DNA of 32,552 nt from an uncultured Sphingomonadaceae bacterium (lineage in GTDB: Bacteria > Pseudomonadota > Alphaproteobacteria > Sphingomonadales > Sphingomonadaceae). The notes under the pieces were generated by a model, which was given only the letters and a program-made list of their open reading frames with translations, searched no databases and was not told the DNA's origin. The stretch is from contig CADCVW010000007.1 of the NCBI GenBank assembly GCA_902806235.1, positions 1 to 32,552 on the forward strand, written 5' to 3'. Both the position numbers and the translations under genes were made by a program. Below, in pieces: positions 20,646 through 29,810 of this stretch. Position 1 is the stretch's first letter. Every line of letters starts with the position of its first letter.

Positions 20646-22587
20646 ACCCCACCCGGTTCGCCACCAAGTCGTCCACCACCGCCGGATCGGCCAGGGTGGA
20701 CGTATCCCCCAGCGCACCCGTCTCGCCTTCCGCGATCTTGCGCAGGATGCGGCGCATGATCTTGCCCGACCGCGTCTTGGGCAGGCCCGGCGCGAACTGC
20801 AGCGCGTCCGGCGCGGCGATCGGCCCGATCTCCTGCCGCACCCACTTCACCAGTTCCGCCCGCAGCGCGTCCGTAGGCTCCCGGTCGGCGAGCAGGGTGA
20901 CGAAGGCGTAGATGCCCTGCCCCTTCACCGCGTGCGGTATCCCCACCACCGCGGCCTCCGCCACTGCCTCGTGCGCGACCAGCGCCGACTCGACCTCGGC
21001 GGTCCCCATGCGGTGGCCGGAGACGTTGATCACGTCGTCCACCCGGCCGGTGATCCAATAGTAGCCGTCCTCGTCGCGGCGGCAGCCGTCGCCGGTGAAG
21101 TAGTTGCCCGGATAGGTCGTGAAATAGGTCTCGAAGAAGCGCTGGTCGTCGCCGAACACCGTGCGCATCTGCCCGGGCCAGCTCGCCGCCAGGCACAAAT
21201 TGCCCGCGGTGGGGCCGTCGAGCACCCGCCCTTCCGCATCCACCAGCCGCGGCTCGACGCCGGGCAGCGGCAGCGTCGCCGAGCCGGGCTTGAGCGGCGT
21301 CGCTCCCGGCAGGGGCGCGATCAGCGCCGCCCCCGTCTCCGTCTGCCACCAAGTGTCGACGATCGGGCAGCGCCCGTCGCCCACCACGCGTTGGTACCAG
21401 CTCCACGCTTCCGGGTTGATCGGCTCCCCCACCGTGCCGAGGAGGCGGAGCGACGCGCGCGAGGTGCACGCCACCCACTCGTCCCCTTCGCGCATCAAGG
21501 CGCGGAGCGCGGTGGGCGCGGTGAAGATTGTACCGACGCCGTGCCGGTCGCACACCTCCCAGAAGCGCGACGGCGTCGGCCAGTTCGGCACGCCCTCGAA
21601 CATCAGCGTCGTGCCCCCGTTCGCCAGCGGCCCGTAAACGACGTAGCTGTGCCCGGTGACCCAGCCGACGTCCGCCGTGCACCAGAAGACCTCGCCCGGC
21701 CGGTGGTCGAACACCCATCGGTGGGTGAGCGCCGCCCACAGCAGGTAGCCGCCGCTCGTGTGCAGCACGCCCTTCGGCTTGCCGGTCGAGCCGGAGGTGT
21801 AGAGGATGAACAAGGGATCCTCCGCACGCATCGGCTCCGCCGGGCAATCGGCGGAGGCGGCCGCCGCGGCCTCCTCGTAGGCGAGGTCGCGGCCTTCGCG
21901 CATCGGTACGTCCGCACCCGTGCGGCGAACGACCAGCACGCGCTCGACGACGTCCCGCGCCGCCTCGCGCTCGAGCGCCGCGTCGACGTTGGCTTTCAGC
22001 GGCACCGCCTTGCCCCCGCGCAGCCCCTCGTCGGCGGTCACCACCAGCCTCGATCCGCAGTCGGCGATCCGCCCGGCGAGCGAGTCCGGGCTGAACCCGC
22101 CGAACACCACCGAATGCACCGCGCCGATCCGCGCGCACGCCAGCATGGCGAAGGCCGCCTCGGGGATCATCGGCAGGTAGATCGTCACCCGGTCGCCGCG
22201 CCCGACGCCCTGCGCCTTGAGCACATTGGCGAAGCGGCAGACCTCCGCATGAAGCTCGCGGTAGGTGATCGCCCGCGCGGGCGCGGCGGGGTCGTCGGGC
22301 TCCCACAGGATCGCCGTCTCGTCCGCCCGCTCAGGCAAATGCCGGTCGACGCAGTTGGCTGAGACGTTGAGCTGCCCGTCGGCGAACCAGCGGATGCGGA
22401 AGTCGGCCTCGCCGAACGACCAGTCGCCCGCCTGTTCGGGAAAGCGCGCCCAATCCAGCAGCCGCGCCTGCTCCAGCCAGAAGCCGTCCGGATCCGCCGC
22501 CGCCGCGTCGCGCAGCCGCGCGTACTCCGCCGCATCCACCCGCGCGCGCTCGGCCCACTCGCGCGGGACGGGGTACACCTCAGCCAT
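20644..22587 (-). CDS. acs: Acetyl-CoA synthetase
   Basis: Acs converts acetate, ATP and CoA to acetyl-CoA via acetyl-AMP. The protein is 647 residues, standard for Acs. Seen: [20 protein letters not shown] (phosphate-binding loop), the family-typical [51 protein letters not shown], and the catalytic Lys609 in TRSGKIMRR. This lysine is the site controlled by reversible acetylation in Salmonella Acs (also Lys609), so similar control is plausible. GGGAGAGG lies just upstream of the ATG at 22587. The gene follows the SDR gene by 28 bp on the same strand. Identity is certain; the physiological link to the upstream genes is inference. Confidence 0.95.
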   Translation of the reverse strand: MAEVYPVPREWAERARVDAAEYARLRDAAAADPDGFWLEQARLLDWARFPEQAGDWSFGEADFRIRWFADGQLNVSANCVDRHLPERADETAILWEPDDPAAPARAITYRELHAEVCRFANVLKAQGVGRGDRVTIYLPMIPEAAFAMLACARIGAVHSVVFGGFSPDSLAGRIADCGSRLVVTADEGLRGGKAVPLKANVDAALEREAARDVVERVLVVRRTGADVPMREGRDLAYEEAAAAASADCPAEPMRAEDPLFILYTSGSTGKPKGVLHTSGGYLLWAALTHRWVFDHRPGEVFWCTADVGWVTGHSYVVYGPLANGGTTLMFEGVPNWPTPSRFWEVCDRHGVGTIFTAPTALRALMREGDEWVACTSRASLRLLGTVGEPINPEAWSWYQRVVGDGRCPIVDTWWQTETGAALIAPLPGATPLKPGSATLPLPGVEPRLVDAEGRVLDGPTAGNLCLAASWPGQMRTVFGDDQRFFETYFTTYPGNYFTGDGCRRDEDGYYWITGRVDDVINVSGHRMGTAEVESALVAHEAVAEAAVVGIPHAVKGQGIYAFVTLLADREPTDALRAELVKWVRQEIGPIAAPDALQFAPGLPKTRSGKIMRRILRKIAEGETGALGDTSTLADPAVVDDLVANRVG

Positions 22588-22615
22588 CAGCCTCTCCCGA
22601 CGTTCGCGCCCATCC

Positions 22616-23515
22616 TCACGCGCTCCGTTGCGCCCGGTCCTTCTCGTTCTGCGCCCGGATCGCCGCGGCGGCTTCGGCCCATTGCTCGTCGCCCCATTCG
22701 CGCAGGCCGTAGAAGTTGCCGCCGGTCGCCAGCGCCGCGCCGCCGTCCATCATGATCGACTCGCCGTTGAGCCACGGGCAGGCGTCCGACAGCAGGAACG
22801 TCGCCAGGTTGGTGAGCTCCGGCATCCGCCCCTCGCGCCCCATCGGGTTCGCCACGCGCGCTCGCGCGCCCGGCTCCTCGCCGGGGCTGAGCCGCTTGCT
22901 CATCCCTTCCGTCGGTATCTCGCCCGGGCCGATCGCGTTCAGGCGGATGCCGTGGCGGCCCCACTCGGTCGCCAGTGATTTGGTCATCGCGTGCACCGCT
23001 GCCTTGCTCATCGCGGAAGGCACCACGAACGGCCCGCCGTTCAGCACCCAGGTGACGATGATGCTCACCACGCTGCCCTGGGAGCCGGAGGCTATCCAGC
23101 GCTTGCCCACTGCGTGGGTGACGTAGAAGGTCCCGCGCATCACGATGTTGGCGATCGCGTCGAACCCGCGCGGTGACAGGTCCTCCGTGCGGCTGATGAA
23201 ATTGCCCGCCGCGTTGTTCACCAGCCCGGTGAGTGGGCCGTCGGCGAAGATGGCCTCCACCATTGCGTCGACCCCGGCCGCGTCGCGGATGTCGACGGCG
23301 TAACAGGCCACCTCGCCGCCGTGCTTCGAGCGGAGCTCCTCCGCGGTCTCCTCCAGCACGCCCCCGCGCCGGCCGCAGATCGCCACCCGGGCGCCCAGCG
23401 ACAGGAAGTGCTCGGCCATCGCCTTGCCCAGCCCTGTGCCGCCCCCGGTCACGAGCACGCGCTTGCCCGCCATCAGGCCGGGGCGGAAGACGTCCGGTTG
23501 CGGCTCGACGATCAT
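22616..23515 (-). CDS. SDR-family oxidoreductase, 2,4-dienoyl-CoA-reductase-like
   Basis: This 299-residue short-chain dehydrogenase has the cofactor loop GGGTGLG (24-30), NNAAG (100-104) and the late ATFLLSD/INGE-type motif ([20 protein letters not shown]). The usual catalytic YxxxK is replaced by SxxxK (Ser167-Lys171). That substitution is known from mammalian and fungal 2,4-dienoyl-CoA reductases, which reduce dienoyl-CoAs with NADPH so that polyunsaturated acids can be oxidised. Length and flanking wording ([27 protein letters not shown]) agree with that group. The ATG at 23515 lies 2 nt after the hmgA stop; a GTG at 23521 would overlap it as GTGA. It probably shares a transcript with hmgA and acs. 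Confidence 0.85.
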   Translation of the reverse strand: MIVEPQPDVFRPGLMAGKRVLVTGGGTGLGKAMAEHFLSLGARVAICGRRGGVLEETAEELRSKHGGEVACYAVDIRDAAGVDAMVEAIFADGPLTGLVNNAAGNFISRTEDLSPRGFDAIANIVMRGTFYVTHAVGKRWIASGSQGSVVSIIVTWVLNGGPFVVPSAMSKAAVHAMTKSLATEWGRHGIRLNAIGPGEIPTEGMSKRLSPGEEPGARARVANPMGREGRMPELTNLATFLLSDACPWLNGESIMMDGGAALATGGNFYGLREWGDEQWAEAAAAIRAQNEKDRAQRSA

Positions 23516-23517
23516 GG

Positions 23518-24813
23518 TCACCCTTTCGGTAGGAAGCGCGCCTGGATCCCGTTCCAACAGGCGTCGTAGTCGGCCTGCAGCCCCGGGCTTGTCATCGCCG
23601 CCCGCGTCGGCACCAGTAGCGCGTGGGTTTCGAACATGAAGGCGAGCGTGTTGTCGATCTTGTGCGGCTTCAGCTCCGCCGCGGTCGCGGCCTCCACCGT
23701 CGCCGCGTCCGGCCCGTGCGCGTTCATGCAGGCGTGGAGGCTCGCGCCGCCCGGCGTGAAGCCGCCCGCCTTGGCGTCATAGGCGCCGAGCACCAGCCCC
23801 ATGAACTCGTTCATGATGTTGCGGTGGAACCAGGGCGGGCGGAACGTGTCCTCCGCCACCATCCAGCGCGGGGGAAAGATCACGAAATCGCAGTTGGCGG
23901 TGCCCGGGGTGTCGGTCGGGCTCGTCAGCACGGTGAAGATCGACGGGTCCGGATGGTCGAACGACACGGTGTTGATCGTGTTGAAGCGGCTCAGGTCGTA
24001 GCGGTAGGGCGCGAGGTTGCCGTGCCAGGCTACGACGTCCAACGGGCTATGCGGCAGGGTCGTCGCCCACAGCCGCCCAGCGAACTTCTGCACCACCTCC
24101 GTCGGCTCTTCGCCGACCTCGTAGGCCGCGGCCGGGCTCTCGAAATCGCGCGGGTTGGCGAGGCCATTGGCCCCGATCGGCCCCAGCTCCGGCAGCCGGA
24201 ACGGCGCGCCGTGGTTCTCGCAAGCGTAGCCGCGGGCGGCGCCATCCGGCAGCTCCGCCCGGAACCGCACCCCGCGGGGCACCACGCCGATGGCGCCGGG
24301 GGCGACCTCTAGCCGGCCGAATTCGGTGAACAAGGTGAGCCGGCCCTCCACCGGCACGAATAGGAGCTCGCCGTCCGCGTCGAAGAACACGCGGTCCATA
24401 GAACGCCCCGCGTGATAGGTGAGCGCCGTCACCCCCGCTGCCGTCGGCCGCTCGCCGGTCGCGGCGACCGCGGCCAACCCGTCGATCAGGTCGGCGTCGG
24501 GCGACGGCGCGGGCGGGTCCCAGCGCAGTCGGTTGGGCGTGGCAACGTCCAGTGCCGCGCCCCACGCGTCGTCCGCGACCATCCGGAACGCCCCGTGCGC
24601 CGCCGACGGCCGGACGCGGTACAGCCAGCTCCGCCGCTGCTCGGCGCGGGGGGCCGTGAACGGCGCGCCCGACAGCTGCTCGGGGTAGAGCCCCAAGGGC
24701 GGCTGCTGCGGCGAGTTGCGCCCGACCGGCAGCGCGCCGGGCTCGGCCTCCGTCGAGTGGTGGTTGCCGAAGCCGGACAGGTAACTGGTGGCGGCGTCGA
24801 TCTGCTGGTGCAT
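23518..24813 (-). CDS. hmgA: Homogentisate 1,2-dioxygenase
   Basis: HmgA opens the ring of homogentisate to maleylacetoacetate in tyrosine and phenylalanine breakdown, using Fe(II) and O2. The protein is 431 residues, typical. Seen: [20 protein letters not shown] at the start, and iron ligands His330, Glu336 ([11 protein letters not shown]) and His366 (NAHGPD), with the same 6- and 36-residue spacings as human HGD His335/Glu341/His371. The ATG at 24813 ([11 protein letters not shown]) is chosen because the family begins there; upstream frame to 24891 runs into an intergenic repeat. It heads a run with the SDR and acs genes. Maleylacetoacetate isomerase and fumarylacetoacetase are not in the window. 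Confidence 0.95.
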   Translation of the reverse strand: MHQQIDAATSYLSGFGNHHSTEAEPGALPVGRNSPQQPPLGLYPEQLSGAPFTAPRAEQRRSWLYRVRPSAAHGAFRMVADDAWGAALDVATPNRLRWDPPAPSPDADLIDGLAAVAATGERPTAAGVTALTYHAGRSMDRVFFDADGELLFVPVEGRLTLFTEFGRLEVAPGAIGVVPRGVRFRAELPDGAARGYACENHGAPFRLPELGPIGANGLANPRDFESPAAAYEVGEEPTEVVQKFAGRLWATTLPHSPLDVVAWHGNLAPYRYDLSRFNTINTVSFDHPDPSIFTVLTSPTDTPGTANCDFVIFPPRWMVAEDTFRPPWFHRNIMNEFMGLVLGAYDAKAGGFTPGGASLHACMNAHGPDAATVEAATAAELKPHKIDNTLAFMFETHALLVPTRAAMTSPGLQADYDACWNGIQARFLPKG

Positions 24814-24851
24814 GGGGCGGGGCTTACCACCGGCGCATAAGGACGGCAAAG

Positions 24852-24996
24852 CCCTCTCCCCTTCAGGGGAGACGGTTGGGAGAGAGGCCAAATCGCAAGC
24901 TCGGTCCTTCTTCGTTCGCGCACAGCCCCTCTCCGCTGCAACTAAGGCCTGCTTCGCAGACCTAAGTCTCGCTCCTCCCCCCTGAAGGGGAGAGGG
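24852..24996. repeat. 145-bp intergenic element with perfect 18-bp inverted ends
   Basis: CCCTCTCCCCTTCAGGGG (24852-24869) and its exact reverse complement (24979-24996) enclose 109 bp. Each end is itself a small palindrome (CCCCT/AGGGG). The interior has a further small hairpin, CTGC-TTC-GCAG, near 24950. It lies between hmgA and the antitoxin-like gene, where it might form a long cruciform or act as a terminator or mRNA stabiliser. Elements of this look are frequently dispersed in GC-rich proteobacterial genomes; only one copy is seen here. No transposase is nearby. Confidence 0.75.
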
Positions 24997-25001
24997 AAGG
25001 A

Positions 25002-25178
25002 TTAATTTCCAACCTTCGGCTTGAGCAGCGGGTTGGCTGTGCCCCAGCTACGCAGCCACTGGACTACAGCCTCGTGGCTGATCACTCGCTCAGCTTCTAT
25101 GTCCGCCTCTGGTCGCACGTCCGCCGCATCTTCCTCTTCCGGCGAGAGCGGGCAGTTCATTTCGGAAATGCGCTCCAT
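25002..25178 (-). CDS. Small antitoxin-like protein, apparently orphan
   Basis: This 58-residue acidic protein reads [18 protein letters not shown], then [23 protein letters not shown] and a Lys-rich end. The 'G.V.SHE.V..WL.SWGT' wording resembles small antitoxins of RelE/ParE-type modules, recalled from memory and not searched. The ATG at 25178 is supported by AAGG (25184-25187) at good spacing; Met at 25223 lacks such a site. No toxin gene lies on either side: upstream is the aminopeptidase on the other strand, and downstream are the inverted repeat and hmgA. It could be an orphan antitoxin, a remnant of a module, or an unrelated regulator. Confidence 0.5.
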   Translation of the reverse strand: MERISEMNCPLSPEEEDAADVRPEADIEAERVISHEAVVQWLRSWGTANPLLKPKVGN

Positions 25179-25183
25179 CGTTG

Positions 25184-25187
25184 CCTT
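25184..25187 (-). promoter_or_regulatory. Ribosome binding site of the antitoxin-like gene
   Basis: AAGG is 5 nt before the ATG at 25178 on the minus strand. It decides the start in favour of this Met over those at 25223 and 25160. Confidence 0.45.
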
Positions 25188-25372
25188 ATGGCATCGATGT
25201 CCGAACCACGAAACGTCATCCACCCCCAGTTCAGCCCCGCCCCTTTCCTACAGCCCTTATGATCTGCGATAACCCCGCCATGCCGTCCCACCGCGCCCTC
25301 CAACCCCGCCCGCCGCGCCTCGGACGGGGAGCCGATCATCTTAAACCTACCGGGACCTTCGGAACCTTCGTT

Positions 25373-27331
25373 GTGAAACGGGACGCCTTTCGCGGCGCGG
25401 GGACCGCCGCGGCGCTCGCGCTCGGCCTCCTCTCCGCCGCCTGTGCTCCCGTCACGGAGCGCGCGCCGCCTCTCGCCCGCGCCGCCGCGCCTGCGGCCCC
25501 CGTGCTGCTCACTCCCGACGCCCGCGACGCGTCCAGCCACGCCCGGCCCGCCGAGGCCCGCGTGGCCCATGTCGCGCTCGACCTCCTCGCCGACGTCGCG
25601 GCGCAGCGCCTGTCCGGCACCGCGACGCTCGACGTCGTCGCTGCGCCCGGCGCGCGGGAGGTGGTGCTCGACGCCAAGGGGCTGGAGATCGCCCGCGTCA
25701 CCGACGACCGCGGCCGCGACCTGCCCTACACGGAAGGCGACGTCGATCCGAACCTCGGCGCGCCGCTCACCGTCACCCTGAACGGCGCGAGGCGGATCGT
25801 CGTCGCCTACCGCAGCGCCCCGGGCGCCGCCGCGCTGCAGTGGCTGACGCCCGAGCAGACGGCGGGGAAGAAGCAGCCCTTCCTGTTCAGCCAAGGCCAG
25901 GCGATCCTCAACCGCACCTGGATCCCCACCCAGGACAGCCCCGGCATCCGCCAGACCTGGGAAGCGCGGATCAGCGTGCCCGCGGGCTTGCGCGCGGTGA
26001 TGAGCGCCGAACGGCTCACCCCCGAAGGCGAGCCCACCGACCGCGGCGGTGCGGGGCATCGCGCCTACCGTTTCCGCATGGACAAGCCGGTCGCGCCCTA
26101 CCTTATCGCGCTCGCCGTGGGCGACCTCGACTTCCGCGCGCTCGGGCCCCGCTCGGGCGTCTACGCCGAGCCCGCGACGCTCGACCGCGCCGCGCGCGAG
26201 CTCGTCGACACGGAAAAGATGATCGCGGCGGCCGAGGCGCTATACGGCCCGTATCGGTGGGGCCGCTACGACATGATCGTGCTGCCGCCGTCCTTCCCCT
26301 ACGGCGGCATGGAAAACCCGACGCTCACCTTCCTCACGCCGACCTTCATCGCCGGCGACCGCAGTCTGAACGGCCTGGTCGCGCACGAACTCGCGCACAG
26401 CTGGTCGGGCAACCTCGTCACCAACGCGACCTGGGCCGACGGCTGGCTCAACGAAGGCTTCACCTCCTACTTCGAGAACCGGATCATGGAGGCGCTCTAC
26501 GGCCCGGCCCGCGCCGCGCAGGAGCAGGCGCTGTCCTGGGCGGACATGGAAGCCGCCTTCGCCGAGCTGGGGCAGGACGCGCCGGGTACGCGGCTGCGCG
26601 GGACCGGCGGTCCCGACGACGGCGCGAGCGGCATCGTCTACGACAAGGGCGCGGTGTTCTTGCGGACGCTGGAACGCTCCGTCGGGCGCGAGCGGTGGGA
26701 CGCCTATCTGCGTTCCTACTTCGACCGCCACGCCTTTCGACCGATGACCTCCGCGCGCTTCCTCGCCGACCTCCGCGCCAACTTGGTGCGCGGCGACCGG
26801 GTACTGGAAGAACGGCTGCTGCTCGACCGCTGGGTCTACGCGCCGGGCCTCCCCGCCAACGCCGCGCGGCCCGAGCGCACGGCCTTCGCCGCGGCGGACC
26901 GGGCGATCACCGTCTTCAACGCGGGCGGCGCGGCGGCGGCCGCGCCCTACGCCGGCTGGACTACGGCCGAGCGGCTGCGCTTCCTCAACGCGCTGCCCAG
27001 CGAGCTGCCCGCCGCGCGGCTCACCGAGCTCGACCGCGCGCTCGGCCTGTCGGCGAGCGGCAACGCCGAGTTACTATTCGCCTGGCTGCGGCTGGCGGTG
27101 GCCAACCGTTACGAGCCCGCTGTGCCTGCGCTCGAACGCTTCCTGCTGGCGCAAGGGCGGCGCAAGTTCGTGCGGCCCTTGTTCGAGGGGCTGATGGCGC
27201 AAGGCGATTGGGGCCGGCCGATTGCCCGGCGCGTCTTCGCCCGCGCTGCGCCCGGCTACCACGCAGTGACGCGCGACTCAGTGGCCAAGCTGCTGGCGGG
27301 GCGAGCGATAGGCGGAAGGGGCATTAACTAA
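25373..27331 (+). CDS. M1-family metalloaminopeptidase, probable lipoprotein
   Basis: This 652-residue zinc peptidase is of the leukotriene-A4-hydrolase/aminopeptidase type. Seen: GGMENPTLTF, the exopeptidase signature, and the zinc site HELAH (His338, Glu339, His342) with Glu361 in WLNEGFTSYF, giving HEXXH-x18-E. A helical C-terminal domain matches the LTA4H-type end. The N-terminus MKRDAFRGAGTAAALALGLLSAAC looks like a lipoprotein signal with Cys24, although the lipobox (SAAC) is not ideal. The start is taken as the GTG at 25373 because it places this signal at the N-terminus, with GGAA upstream; the frame extends to 25181, and ATGs at 25259 and 25280 would bury the signal. Likely periplasmic removal of N-terminal residues from peptides. 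Confidence 0.85.
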   Translation: MKRDAFRGAGTAAALALGLLSAACAPVTERAPPLARAAAPAAPVLLTPDARDASSHARPAEARVAHVALDLLADVAAQRLSGTATLDVVAAPGAREVVLDAKGLEIARVTDDRGRDLPYTEGDVDPNLGAPLTVTLNGARRIVVAYRSAPGAAALQWLTPEQTAGKKQPFLFSQGQAILNRTWIPTQDSPGIRQTWEARISVPAGLRAVMSAERLTPEGEPTDRGGAGHRAYRFRMDKPVAPYLIALAVGDLDFRALGPRSGVYAEPATLDRAARELVDTEKMIAAAEALYGPYRWGRYDMIVLPPSFPYGGMENPTLTFLTPTFIAGDRSLNGLVAHELAHSWSGNLVTNATWADGWLNEGFTSYFENRIMEALYGPARAAQEQALSWADMEAAFAELGQDAPGTRLRGTGGPDDGASGIVYDKGAVFLRTLERSVGRERWDAYLRSYFDRHAFRPMTSARFLADLRANLVRGDRVLEERLLLDRWVYAPGLPANAARPERTAFAAADRAITVFNAGGAAAAAPYAGWTTAERLRFLNALPSELPAARLTELDRALGLSASGNAELLFAWLRLAVANRYEPAVPALERFLLAQGRRKFVRPLFEGLMAQGDWGRPIARRVFARAAPGYHAVTRDSVAKLLAGRAIGGRGIN

Positions 27332-27384
27332 GCTTCAAGCGATCGGTCCTAGCGTCGCCGGCTGAACCCGCATCCGGAGCGCCC

Positions 27385-29724
27385 ATGTCCCGACCGCCCG
27401 CCCCAGCGCCCGACTCGGCCGCCGCGCCCGACAAGCCCGTCGACATCCGCGACGCGTCCGCCTTCGCGGCCAGCCGCGAGCTGCGCGACGCGCGGCTCAA
27501 CGGGGACCAGGCGGAAACCCACGCGCGCTTCGCCCCCTACCTGTCCGCCGCCTGCATCGGCACCGCCGTCCTCGTCGCCTGCGCGCTCCGCGAGACCACC
27601 AGCCTCCTACTCCTCCTCGGCTGGCTGCTCGCCGTGGTCGCGGTCAACTGGTTCGCCGCTCGCCGCGCCGACGAGCTCGCGCTGCTGGTCGGCACCCGGC
27701 TCGGGCCGCCGGACATCGAACGTACCGCGCTGGTCGACGCGGTGGGCCGCGCCGCCATCTGGGCCTCGCTCCCCGCCACCGCCGCGGGCGGCCAGCCCTT
27801 TGCCGCGCAGGTGGTGCTGGGCGGGGCGATCGCGGCGATGATGGTCGCCTCCCTGGCGCTAATCGCCGTGCCGCGCGCCGCCTACGCCTGGCTCAGCGCG
27901 ATGACGGCGGCGCTGGCGTCCTGGCTGTTCTTCAGCCTGCCCGTGACGGGCCTGGTCGCCGCGCTGCCCTTCGTCACCACCGGCGTGCTCGCGGTGGCGG
28001 GCGTGTCCAGGCTCACTCGCTGGAGCCACGCGCAGCTGAGCGCCGTCGCCGACGAGCGCACGCGCGGCGAGACGGTGACCAACCTTCTGAACGAGTACGA
28101 GCAGCGCGGCGTGGGCTGGCTGTGGCAGATCGACGCGGAAAATCGCGTATCCTACATCTCGTCGCGGATGAGCGCGATGCTCGGCCGCTCCAACGGCCAG
28201 ATGCTCGGCCATAGCCTGCCCGCGACGCTCGGCGGGTCGGGCGCGCTCGGCCAGGCGCTGCTCGCGCGGCAGCCCTTCGCCCAGCTCGAGATGGAGATCC
28301 GCACCTCGCGCGGCCCGCGCTGGATCTCCTTGTCGGGCGATCCAATCGCCGGGTCCGGCGGCGAGTACCACGGCTACCGCGGCGTCGGCGCGGACATCAC
28401 GGACGTGCGGCAGGCGCAGCAGCGGCTGACCAACCTCGCCAACATGGACGTGCTCTCCGGTCTGCCCAACCGCGGCCGGATGCGCCAACTGCTCGGCGAA
28501 GCGCTTGAGGACGCGCTCGCCACCAACATCTCCTGCGCGGTGATGTTCTTGGACCTGGACGGCTTCAAGCCCGTCAACGACACCTTCGGCCACCCCAAGG
28601 GCGACATGGTGCTCAAGGCGGTCGCCCGCCGCCTCGCGCGCGAGGTCGGCGGCGCCGGCTCCGTCGGGCGGCTGGGCGGCGACGAGTTTGCCGTGGTAAT
28701 CCGCGACGCGCAGAGCCGGCGGGCGATGGAGGACATGGCCGCCCGCATCATCGCGGCGGTCGCCGAACCCTATATGATCGACGGCGTCGAGATTCGCATC
28801 GGCGCGTCCATCGGCTGCGCCTTCGGCCCGATCGACGGTACCTCCGTGGATGACCTGATCCAGAAAGCTGACCTCGCGCTCTACGAAGCCAAGGCGCAAG
28901 GCCGCGGCATCTGCCGCTTCTTCTCCCGCGGCCTGCTGAACGAGGCGGAAGACCGGTTGCGGCTCGAGCAGGATCTGCGGCTCGCGCTCAAGCTCAACCA
29001 GTTCCAGCTACTCTACCAGCCGCTGGTCAACGCGCAAACGCAGATGCTTACCGGCTTCGAGGCGCTGATCCGCTGGAACCACCCGACACGCGGCGTCGTC
29101 TCCCCGCTCCAGTTTATACCGCTGGCGGAAGAAACGGGGCTGATCGTGCCGATCGGCGAATGGGTGGTGCACGAGGCGGCCAAGGCGGCGGCGAGCTGGC
29201 CGGAGGAGATCACGGTCGCGGTGAACCTGTCGCCGAAGCAGCTGACGATGCCTGCCTGCCCCAACATCGTCAGCGCAGCACTCACTAAGAACCGGCTGCA
29301 GGCGAACCGGCTGGAGCTGGAGGTCACCGAATCCGTGTTCCTCGGCGATTCACAGGACACGCTGGATGTGCTCAAGCGGCTGCGGGGGCTCGGCGTCGGC
29401 ATCGCGCTCGACGATTTCGGCACCGGTTATTCGTCGCTCGGCTACCTGAACAAGGCTGTGTTCCACAAACTCAAGATCGACGGCAGCTTCGTCCGCGCCG
29501 CCAACAAGGGCACGGAAACGATCCACATCATCGAGGCGATCGTGATGCTCGCCAAAAGCTTCCGCATGACTATCACCGCGGAGGGGATCGAGACCGTCGA
29601 GGATTTCGTGCGGATGCGCGACCTCGGCTGCCACCAGATGCAGGGCTACCTGTTCGGCCGACCGATGGCTTATGAACGGGCGACGGCGCTCGTTCGCGGG
29701 GAGAATGCGCGCGCCAAGGCTTGA
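27385..29724 (+). CDS. Membrane PAS-GGDEF-EAL cyclic-di-GMP protein
   Basis: This 779-residue protein has an N-terminal membrane region with several hydrophobic helices (about 50-215), a PAS-like sensor domain (about 235-350), a GGDEF domain and an EAL domain. GGDEF is intact (431-435), so cyclic-di-GMP synthesis is possible; no RxxD inhibitory site precedes it. The EAL domain keeps Glu559 (FEALIRW), NLSPKQL, LEVTES, DDFGTGYSS, LKIDGSFV, AEGIET and QGYLFG, so phosphodiesterase activity is expected. Which activity wins cannot be told. The ATG at 27385 has GGAG upstream. A TTG at 29721 would overlap its stop, and the downstream kinase gene follows closely, suggesting linked expression with the LytS/LytTR pair. 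Confidence 0.92.
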   Translation: MSRPPAPAPDSAAAPDKPVDIRDASAFAASRELRDARLNGDQAETHARFAPYLSAACIGTAVLVACALRETTSLLLLLGWLLAVVAVNWFAARRADELALLVGTRLGPPDIERTALVDAVGRAAIWASLPATAAGGQPFAAQVVLGGAIAAMMVASLALIAVPRAAYAWLSAMTAALASWLFFSLPVTGLVAALPFVTTGVLAVAGVSRLTRWSHAQLSAVADERTRGETVTNLLNEYEQRGVGWLWQIDAENRVSYISSRMSAMLGRSNGQMLGHSLPATLGGSGALGQALLARQPFAQLEMEIRTSRGPRWISLSGDPIAGSGGEYHGYRGVGADITDVRQAQQRLTNLANMDVLSGLPNRGRMRQLLGEALEDALATNISCAVMFLDLDGFKPVNDTFGHPKGDMVLKAVARRLAREVGGAGSVGRLGGDEFAVVIRDAQSRRAMEDMAARIIAAVAEPYMIDGVEIRIGASIGCAFGPIDGTSVDDLIQKADLALYEAKAQGRGICRFFSRGLLNEAEDRLRLEQDLRLALKLNQFQLLYQPLVNAQTQMLTGFEALIRWNHPTRGVVSPLQFIPLAEETGLIVPIGEWVVHEAAKAAASWPEEITVAVNLSPKQLTMPACPNIVSAALTKNRLQANRLELEVTESVFLGDSQDTLDVLKRLRGLGVGIALDDFGTGYSSLGYLNKAVFHKLKIDGSFVRAANKGTETIHIIEAIVMLAKSFRMTITAEGIETVEDFVRMRDLGCHQMQGYLFGRPMAYERATALVRGENARAKA

Positions 29725-29800
29725 GCGCATCCCGCCGCGCGGGGCGTCCTTGGCATCCGCCGCCCCGATCTGTTAACCTTTGTCCCGACAGGCGGGTGCG

Positions 29801-29805
29801 AAGGG
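29801..29805 (+). promoter_or_regulatory. Ribosome binding site that decides the kinase start
   Basis: AAGGG lies 5 nt before a GTG at 29811. It favours this start for the LytS-type kinase over the TTG at 29721, which overlaps the GGDEF-EAL stop but has no Shine-Dalgarno sequence seen. Confidence 0.5.
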
Positions 29806-29810
29806 CGAAG

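Noticed and set aside
24814-24891. 26-residue N-terminal extension of HmgA
   Set aside because: It runs into the inverted-repeat element, and known HmgA proteins begin at the [11 protein letters not shown]-like start.
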